Source of the DNA: DALYCO01 sp964535545
GTDB taxonomy: Bacteria > Patescibacteriota > Minisyncoccia > Phycocordibacterales > UBA9973
Assembly: GCA_964535545.1 (NCBI GenBank)
Contig: CAZHUT010000025.1
Coordinates: 1 to 11,903, forward strand
Reading direction: 5' to 3'
Length of the DNA: 11,903 bases
The translations under genes and the position numbers were made by a program. Under the pieces are notes generated by a model. It searched no databases. It was not told where the DNA came from and worked only from the letters and a program-made list of their open reading frames with translations. This document shows positions 7,329 through 11,903 of this stretch, one piece after another (positions within the stretch are counted from its first letter, which is position 1; the number at the start of each line of letters is the position of its first letter).

Positions 7329-7362
7329 AAAAAAAAGCCGCTACATGCATAACGCATGAGCG
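7329..7362 (-). terminator. Intrinsic terminator of the beta-barrel gene
   Basis: On the minus strand the arm CGCTCATGC (7362-7354) pairs with GCATG-T-AGCG (7348-7339, one bulged base) around a 5-nt loop, followed by GC and eight T (complement of 7329-7336). It lies 27 nt after the stop of the gene ending at 7389 and just upstream of the glycosylase -10, so it separates the two same-strand genes. Confidence 0.85.
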
Positions 7363-7388
7363 ACAATAAATATAACGCAGTAGTACTG

Positions 7389-8123
7389 TTAGAACCTCCA
7401 GCCGAAGCCAAGGGTGAGCTTTGCATCGTGCACAAACACTTCCTTAACTTCTAACTTCAATGGAGCAGTTGCATACCAGAGTTCGAAATATACTTTTTTA
7501 AATTTAGTCCGTAGTACCGGACCAATATCAAAGTTGTCTTCCGTTTTCTCTGTGTGGTCAGTACCACGGTAGAAGTGGTAGCGGTTTTCGGTGATAAAAC
7601 CGATTTCAACATTCTTGTGAGCCTCATAGCCTATTTCAAGAAAATTGAATATCTGGTCTTCCGGGTGAATGAAATTAAACCCAAATTCAAGTGTATTGAA
7701 TATATACAAACGCTTGTATTCAAATTGGTTTAAGAAACCAACTGACAAACCCCAATGAGTTCCAATCATCAACCCACCTTTTGGGACCAACCAACGCTGG
7801 CCCTTTTTGTGGAAGATGTTATACCCGGCATTGATATTCAGGGTATTCTCGTAGTTGAAGCCTCCATGGGCTTCAAGTTCAATACCTTTGTTGAATGAGT
7901 GTAAGCCCCAAAAACGTAGGGCCCAATCTTTTATCGTGTTATTCCTGGAGAGGTTCGTTTTCGTAACATGTATTGAAACTTCAGAGCCGGGTTTGGAATG
8001 ACACTCGGTGTGTGCCGTAGTGTCGGCCGGTTGTGGAGTTACAAATGTTTCGTGTTCCTGTCCAAAGGAGAATACGGTAATTAGTGTAAATACAATCGTT
8101 AGTAGTAGGTTAATTTTTCTCAC
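7389..8123 (-). CDS. Secreted protein resembling a Bacteroidetes-type outer-membrane beta-barrel
   Basis: A 244-residue protein of no recognised family. It starts (GTG at 8123, AAGAAG just upstream) with a clear signal peptide: MRKIN, a hydrophobic core to about residue 19, and a cleavage site near SFG-Q (19-22). The VFSFGQ end is typical of Bacteroidetes exported proteins. A short polar linker (about 23-75) follows. From about 80 to 244 there are repeated amphipathic stretches with alternating hydrophobic and polar residues, rich in Gly and aromatics (IELEAHGGFNYE, LNINAGYNIF, LYIFNTLEFGFNF, FLEIGYEAHKNVEIGF, VYFELWY), ending in LTLGFGWRF with a terminal Phe, the classic outer-membrane barrel signal. 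I count roughly 8-10 possible strands. It has its own consensus-like promoter and strong terminator and sits between ordinary genes. Recent transfer from a Bacteroidetes is the simplest guess; a membrane-active or surface role is possible. Function unknown. Confidence 0.75.
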   Translation of the reverse strand: MRKINLLLTIVFTLITVFSFGQEHETFVTPQPADTTAHTECHSKPGSEVSIHVTKTNLSRNNTIKDWALRFWGLHSFNKGIELEAHGGFNYENTLNINAGYNIFHKKGQRWLVPKGGLMIGTHWGLSVGFLNQFEYKRLYIFNTLEFGFNFIHPEDQIFNFLEIGYEAHKNVEIGFITENRYHFYRGTDHTEKTEDNFDIGPVLRTKFKKVYFELWYATAPLKLEVKEVFVHDAKLTLGFGWRF

Positions 8124-8163
8124 GCTTCTTAGTTTTCTGTTGTTAAATAATTTTTACGGCCGT

Positions 8164-8192
8164 ATTATAGCACTATTTTGACCCAAAGTAAA
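8164..8192 (-). promoter_or_regulatory. Promoter of the beta-barrel gene
   Basis: On the minus strand TTTACT (8192-8187) is followed after 17 bp by a perfect TATAAT (8169-8164) with an extended TG-n in front. The predicted start is near 8157, giving a leader of about 34 nt. A 10-bp palindrome, TACGGCCGTA (8155-8164), sits over the predicted start. It is the best promoter in the window. Confidence 0.75.
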
Positions 8193-8202
8193 GACCCTTC
8201 AT

Positions 8203-8237
8203 TTTGCAAATGGGGTAGGGTTTGCTATATTTTGCCT
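8203..8237 (+). promoter_or_regulatory. Promoter of the small helical protein gene, apparently leaderless
   Basis: TTTGCA (8203-8208), a 17-bp spacer, then TATATT (8226-8231) with an extended TG-n. Seven bases after the -10 is the A of the ATG at 8238, so the transcript should start on the start codon. It is divergent from the promoter at 8164-8192, with only 10 bp between the two -35 boxes, so the pair may share regulation. Confidence 0.65.
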
Positions 8238-8543
8238 ATGTCAATCAAGTCATTTTTTATGAAGCAGGCCCTTCGCATGAAAGGGGTGCCAAAAGAGCAG
8301 GCTGAAGCGATGGCTAACCAAATCGCCGAACATCCAGAGCTTATGGAGGCGATGAAAGCGATCGAGGCCAATCCGGAACTGAAAGCTTTGATGGAAAAAA
8401 TTCAAAAGGAAATTGAAGAGAAGACCCAGAGCGGCATGGATAACATGATGGCATCAGCCGGCGTCATGATGAAATACAAGAATGAGTTGGCGAAGCATCG
8501 AGATTTGCTCCAGCCACTGATGATGCTGCTCCAGAAACAATAG
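8238..8543 (+). CDS. Small helical protein of unknown function
   Basis: A 101-residue protein that appears entirely alpha-helical: a basic start (MSIKSFFMKQALRMKGVP), then charged amphipathic helices with the repeated theme HPELMEAMKAIEANPELKALMEKIQKEIEEKT (about 33-64) and a Met-rich C-terminal part (GMDNMMASAGVMMKYKNELAKHRDLLQPLMMLLQKQ). No signal peptide, membrane helix or catalytic motif is seen. Small proteins of this style occur in Parcubacteria-like genomes, but I cannot name a family. The frame is open further upstream (to 8178), but the ATG at 8238 is chosen because a promoter with predicted start exactly at that base lies in front. Codon use and composition are like its neighbours. 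Confidence 0.75.
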   Translation: MSIKSFFMKQALRMKGVPKEQAEAMANQIAEHPELMEAMKAIEANPELKALMEKIQKEIEEKTQSGMDNMMASAGVMMKYKNELAKHRDLLQPLMMLLQKQ

Positions 8544-8545
8544 CA

Positions 8546-8574
8546 TTGCTGCCCACCTCAATCCTTAGTATACT
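8546..8574 (+). promoter_or_regulatory. Candidate promoter of the secreted repeat protein
   Basis: TTGCTG (8546-8551), 17 bp, TATACT (8569-8574). The predicted start is near 8581, leaving a leader of about 31 nt before the ATG at 8612, with no Shine-Dalgarno sequence visible. The -10 lies inside AGTATACTAG, the 10-mer also found before the glycosylase gene. Confidence 0.45.
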
Positions 8575-8611
8575 AGTAGGGTATTGCATTACTCATTTAC
8601 GTAAATTTCCT

Positions 8612-9235
8612 ATGTCAAAATATATAAAGCTGTGCGCCACGCTATTGGGTTTAGTTTTGTTCTTATCTCCAGTGTTTTCTTTGCATGCGTCTGGATCCAC
8701 GCTCTATTTTCTAGGAACGGAAGATGGGGATTGGGCAAACATCAATAACTGGTGGGAGGATGAAAGCCAGTCAGTTCAAGCCTCGAACCTTCCGACTATC
8801 AGCGATTCCGTGTATATTGAGTCAAGCGTTGCTACTAACTCAGGCGATCCAGCTGAAGCATCTTCCGTGTCAGTGTACTCTGGCTTTGATATCGGTATAT
8901 CATTAAATGTTGCCAATTACATCAGTTTTTCAGGCGGTTCAAATACAGGGGTAATTTCTGCACAAAGTGCTCAATTTGATTCTAACTCATACAATGGCGG
9001 CACAGTAAACGCAACTTCAGTGTCGTTTCTTGATTCTGGTTTGCTGGGGGTGGGTATAATGCCGGTACGGTTAATGGTAATGCAACTTTTGACGGCAATA
9101 CCTCAAATACTAGTTCTGGTGTTGTTCATGGTAACGCAACTTTTAATACATCAAGCATACCTGGTCCGACAAATGACGGCACGGTGGATGGGAATGCTAC
9201 TTTTAATACTGGCTCAACAAACAATAATCTTGTAA
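8612..9235 (+). pseudogene. Secreted wall-binding repeat protein, N-terminal part before a frameshift
   Basis: First part of a secreted surface protein of about 709 residues once the frame is restored. The ATG at 8612 begins a signal peptide (MSKYIK, hydrophobic core, cleavage near LHASG, about residue 27). Residues about 30-75 (GDWANINNWWEDES...LPTISDSVYIESS) resemble the W-x-NW...P-x-x-D-x-V-x-I segment that opens repeat-rich adhesins. The solenoid repeats then begin (VISAQSAQFDSNS, TVNATSVSFLDSG). At about 9046-9055 the sense of the protein moves to the -1 frame; what follows here to 9235 (about residues 147-207) is hydrophobic nonsense and not a real domain. The cause is one missing base at GGGGG (9046-9050): with six G the reading would be LGGGYNAGTVNGNATF. 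Whether this is a real mutation, slippage or a sequence error cannot be told. An annotation without correction would show two separate genes. Confidence 0.75.
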
Positions 9236-9300
9236 CTGGAGATGCGTATTTTGCATGCGAAGCAGTGAACAATGGCACGGTGAACGGAACTGTGACTGAG
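8924..9300 (+). repeat. Beta-solenoid-like protein repeats spanning the frame break
   Basis: About seven imperfect units of 16-22 residues with the core G-T-V-x-G-N-A-T-F. Before the break: VISAQSAQFDS, TVNATSVSFLDS. After it: TVNGNATFDGN, VVHGNATFNTS, TVDGNATFNTG, LVTGDAYFACE, TVNGTVTEQ. The clearest DNA copies start at 9064, 9118 and 9178 (54 and 60 nt apart). The repeat continues in register across 9046-9055 only if the frame changes, which proves the two open frames were one gene. Confidence 0.8.
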
Positions 9301-10740
9301 CAGTCTTGCGCCCCACAAATCTCAACATTAGCTCCTGTAAATGGAGCAACAGATGTAGCCGTAGACACCAATCTGGTTGTTACTTTCGATCGCCCCGTAA
9401 CAATCGCTGCTGATGGTGGCGGTTATGTCACTATATACAAATACGCAGATGATAGCGTCGTACAGGCGACATCGGTTACTGACCCAGAATTAACTGCTAC
9501 GGCAGCAAACCAGATAACCGTAACCGGACTAACTCTGGATCCAGGCACGCAGTACTATGTACATATTGATAGCGATCTCGTACGGGATGCTACCTTAGGT
9601 TATTCAAACGATGCAGTACAGGATAACACCACATGGACGTTTACGACAGCTGTTCCAGACATCACTCCTCCAAGCACACCAACTGATTTTACTGCGACTC
9701 CATCAGGGGGTAGTATGGATCTGGTATGGGTTAATCCTATGGATCCTGATTTTGCTTCAGTAACAATTCGACGAAGTACTTCCTCGTACCCCGCAACAAT
9801 TCTTGACGGAACTGGTTCTCCGCAGTTATCAGGAGTGACAGGTACTAGTGTGAGCGACACCGGCCTTGATGACGATACCTACTATTACAGTATTTTTGCA
9901 GTTGATGCTACAGGCAATGTATCAGACGCAGCTCATGCAAGTGGAATAATTGATACGATCACTGAAGAGCCAGAAATGGAAATCGCGGCTCCTGAGTCTG
10001 GCAGTTCGTTTACGACAAACGAAACAATGCATATTACATTTACACTGCCAGAGGATATGCATACTGGTACGTTTGCTCTAACCTTTACTCCGGTTGGCAG
10101 TGACGCTGATCCAATTATTATTCATTTGCGAGACGCAGAATCTGGTCATAGTTTATCGTTTACTTTGCTGTTGAATAATCTTTCCGACGCGGTTGAGGTG
10201 ACCAGTGCAACGGCTAATAGTATTCCTGCAGGTACATATATTGCTGCATTGTCATACCAAGATTCAAATGAAAATCCAACTGCCTCAGCAGCAATATCAG
10301 GCATTGTAATCTCTGAACCGCCAGTTTCAATTGGAGGAGGGGGAGCTGTCGCGCCTTTGCCAACCAGTTCCTCTGTTGGATCGGCAGGAAATGCCGCCAA
10401 TCCAGTGGCATTGCCAGGTGATTGTTTACCAGGTTTTGCCTTCTCTCCATCAACCGGCAAACCATGTACTGCACCATCAACACCAACAGACAAGCAACCA
10501 TTCCTCAAAGATCTTAGAAAGGGAATGGATGATCCTGATGTAGCTCGTCTCCAGCACTACCTCGCTCTCGCAGGTTTCCCAGTAGCTACTTCTGGTTTCG
10601 GTTCAATCGGCAATGAAGTAACTACGTACGGTGTCAAAACTGCTGCTGCCGTAGCTAAGTTCCAGAAAGCAAAAGGCATTACTCCGGCGTCGGGGTTCTT
10701 TGGACCGAAGACGCGCAAGTACGTCAATGATCATCTCTAA
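9034..10740 (+). pseudogene. Secreted wall-binding repeat protein, C-terminal part after the frameshift
   Basis: The frame is open from 9034 (after a TGA at 9031) to 10740; the first usable start is a GTG at 9184, with no promoter or ribosome site, so it should be read as the continuation of the gene at 8612. Counting from 9184, after the end of the solenoid (1-40) come an SbsA-like Ig domain (about 44-155, PVNGATDVAVDTNLVVTFDRPV and WTFTT), a fibronectin type III domain (about 160-255, PSTPTDFTATPSGGSMDLVW, TYYYSIFAVDATGN), another Ig-like beta domain (about 264-378), a Gly/Pro/Ser linker with Cys414-x13-Cys428 (CLPGFAFSPSTGKPC), and a C-terminal peptidoglycan-binding domain (about 440-517, GMDDPDVARLQHYLALAGF, AVAKFQKAKGI, GFFGPKTRKYV). 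This suggests a stalk anchored in the wall that displays the N-terminal repeats, perhaps for attachment to host cells. No protease or catalytic domain is seen. Confidence 0.8.
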
Positions 10741-10769
10741 ACAAAAAAGGTGCTCAAACAGCTAAATTG

Positions 10770-10787
10770 TGCTAGAATCCTTCCATT
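10770..10787 (+). promoter_or_regulatory. Extended -10 element of ychF
   Basis: TG-C-TAGAAT (10770-10778) ends 9 nt before the ATG at 10788; the predicted start is about 10785, a leader of about 3 nt. No convincing -35 and no Shine-Dalgarno sequence are visible. Confidence 0.5.
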
Positions 10788-11789
10788 ATGAAGCTTTCAA
10801 TCGGCATTGTCGGCCTTCCAAACGTTGGAAAATCGACGTTATTCAACGCATTAACCAAGAAAGGAGTTCCGGCAGAGAACTACCCATTTTGCACCATTGA
10901 TCCATCGGTGGGTATTGTTCCTGTGCCTGATGAACGCATTTCCAAGCTTTCCGAACTTTCAAAATCTGCCAAGACCATTCCAGCAGTTATTGAATTCGTT
11001 GATATTGCCGGATTGGTTGCCGGCGCATCAAAAGGTGAAGGCCTTGGCAATAAATTTTTGCAAAATATCCGCGAAGTGGATGCCATCCTCGAAGTTGTCC
11101 GTGTCTTCGAAGACAAAGACATCATTCACGTTTCCAATCGCGTTTCGCCGCTCGATGATATTTCGATCATCAACCTCGAGCTTATTTTGGCCGATCTTGA
11201 AACAGTCACGAAGCGCCTCTCAAATCTTTCCCGCGATGTGAAGCGTGGCGACAAGGCTGCCATTGCCGAAGATGCTGTTCTTCGAAAAGTGGAAGCAGTT
11301 CTTGCCGAATCACGCTTGGCTTCTGAAACAGATCTGACTGACGAAGAAAAAGAAATTTTGAAGAGCATGCATTTGCTTTCAACAAAACCGATTCTCTACG
11401 CACTCAATTCTTCCGAAGTGAATGAAAATGTGACGGAAAAAGTCGCAGCTCAGATTCCGGGCAAATATGTCATTATTGATGCTATTTTTGAAAAAGGTCT
11501 CGATGGCTTGATTCAAGGCGCATATGACTTGCTCGGTCTTGAAACATTCTTTACGACCGGTGAAGATGAAACTCGCGCGTGGACAATCGCAAAGGGAAGT
11601 ACAGCGCCGATTGCCGGCACAGCCATTCATACTGATTTCAAAGACAAATTTATCCGTGCCGAAGTGGTGTTCTGGAAAGATCTCATTGATATGGGTTCGT
11701 ACGCCGAAGCGAGATCAAAAGGAAAAGTTCGAACGGAAGGAAAAGAATATATCGTCAAAGATGGAGATGTGATTGAATTCAAGATATAA
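10788..11789 (+). CDS. ychF: Ribosome-binding ATPase YchF (OLA1/YchF family)
   Basis: Conserved Obg-related P-loop protein that prefers ATP over GTP and binds ribosomes; in E. coli it is linked to stress responses and translation. Motifs: G1 GLPNVGKST (9-17), FCTIDPSVG (34-42), G3-like DIAG (72-75) followed by the family loop LVAGASKGEGLGNKFL, and the altered G4 NSSE (in LYALNSSE) that explains ATP preference. His114 in IIHVS, the catalytic His of the E. coli protein, is kept at the same number. The C-terminal TGS domain (about 260-333: RAWTIAKGSTAPIAG, IHTDF, IRAEVV, GKEYIVKDGDVIEF) is complete. At 333 residues it is about 30 shorter than the usual 363; most of the loss is just before the TGS domain (around residue 234), where the AELDDEER...FLEELGLEE segment of other YchF proteins is missing. 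It has its own start-proximal promoter. Confidence 0.95.
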   Translation: MKLSIGIVGLPNVGKSTLFNALTKKGVPAENYPFCTIDPSVGIVPVPDERISKLSELSKSAKTIPAVIEFVDIAGLVAGASKGEGLGNKFLQNIREVDAILEVVRVFEDKDIIHVSNRVSPLDDISIINLELILADLETVTKRLSNLSRDVKRGDKAAIAEDAVLRKVEAVLAESRLASETDLTDEEKEILKSMHLLSTKPILYALNSSEVNENVTEKVAAQIPGKYVIIDAIFEKGLDGLIQGAYDLLGLETFFTTGEDETRAWTIAKGSTAPIAGTAIHTDFKDKFIRAEVVFWKDLIDMGSYAEARSKGKVRTEGKEYIVKDGDVIEFKI

Positions 11790-11796
11790 TGTTTAT
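11762..11796 (+). promoter_or_regulatory. Promoter of the EEP-family gene, apparently leaderless
   Basis: TGGAGA (11762-11767), 17 bp, perfect TATAAT (11785-11790). The -10 overlaps the ychF stop codon. The base seven positions after it is the A of the ATG at 11797, so the transcript should begin at the start codon. This lets the gene be transcribed separately from ychF despite a gap of 7 nt. Confidence 0.65.
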
Positions 11797-11903
11797 ATGA
11801 AATTCCTCTCAATAAACATTGAAGGCGATAAGCATATCTCTCGGGTTATTGAATTCATTAATTCTGAGAATCCAGATGTTGTATGCATACAGGAAGTCAT
11901 TGC
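11797..11903 (+). CDS. Endonuclease/exonuclease/phosphatase family protein, 3' end outside the window
   Basis: Only the first 35 residues are present. MKFLSINIEGDK followed by a helix (HISRVIEFINSEN) and PDVVCIQEV is the opening of the EEP fold (as in ExoIII-like nucleases and related phosphodiesterases): Asn7 is the position of the conserved active-site Asn and Glu33 in IQE is the metal-binding Glu. The substrate (DNA, lipid or nucleotide) cannot be judged from this fragment. It follows ychF after 7 nt on the same strand and has its own TATAAT. Confidence 0.75.
   Translation, partial: MKFLSINIEGDKHISRVIEFINSENPDVVCIQEVI

Noticed and set aside
9064..9213. Short spaced repeats suggesting a CRISPR array
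   Set aside because: The units are imperfect, differ in spacing (54 and 60 nt), lie in a coding frame and encode the GNATF protein repeat; there are no constant repeats with unique spacers.
9136..9235. Hydrophobic tail of the first surface-protein frame as a membrane domain
   Set aside because: It is an out-of-frame reading of the GNATF repeats; the real coding sense is in the other frame.
10146..10508. Minus-strand open frames of 120 and 95 residues opposite the surface protein
   Set aside because: They lie opposite clearly recognisable Ig-like and linker coding sequence, have no promoter or ribosome site, and their proteins show no family features.
11086..11094. Possible loss of the catalytic His of YchF (AILEVVR has Glu102 where E. 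coli has His)
   Set aside because: Counting residues shows the catalytic His of E. coli YchF is His114 in NIIHVSG, and this protein keeps it as His114 in DIIHVSN. The change at 102 is not the catalytic residue.

Overview
The window looks like a piece of a compact bacterial chromosome from the Candidate Phyla Radiation (Patescibacteria), most likely Parcubacteria-like. The signs are overlapping genes, trimmed versions of universal proteins, short orphan proteins between housekeeping genes, and a secreted repeat protein ending in a Cys-x13-Cys linker plus a peptidoglycan-binding domain, a layout common in that group. This placement is inference from protein character, not from a marker tree. 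TGA is used as an ordinary stop (tgt), so there is no sign of the UGA=Gly code of Gracilibacteria/SR1.

Layout. (1) 1-4148, plus strand: a tight operon of mreB (5' end outside the window), mreC, tgt, a DUF1653 protein and galE. Gaps are small or negative (32, 4 and 11 nt overlaps), and a hairpin terminator follows at about 4146-4178. It combines cell-shape control, tRNA modification and sugar-nucleotide metabolism. (2) 4210-4587, minus strand: an unknown two-helix membrane protein. (3) 4673-6736, plus: uvrB, converging with and overlapping by 11 nt a family 4-type uracil-DNA glycosylase on the minus strand (6726-7307); both are DNA repair genes. (4) 7389-8123, minus: a signal-peptide protein with the look of a Bacteroidetes-type outer-membrane beta-barrel, with its own strong promoter and terminator. 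It is out of character for a presumed single-membrane organism and is the most surprising gene here. (5) 8238-8543, plus: a small helical protein of unknown function. (6) 8612-10740, plus: a secreted, wall-binding multidomain surface protein, split into two frames at a run of five G. A beta-solenoid-like repeat runs across the break, showing that the two pieces are one gene. (7) 10788-11789: the ATPase ychF. (8) 11797 to the window end: the start of an endonuclease/exonuclease/phosphatase-family protein.

Regulatory theme. Several monocistronic genes (8238, 10788, 11797, the glycosylase at 7307, probably uvrB) have a -10 element only about 6-11 nt before the ATG and no Shine-Dalgarno sequence, so the predicted transcription start falls on or within a few bases of the start codon. 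This points to leaderless transcription as a habit of this genome. A 24-bp perfect palindrome near the end of tgt is another unexplained structure. No rRNA, tRNA, CRISPR, insertion sequence or phage gene was seen, and no gene-free stretch exceeds about 115 bases.
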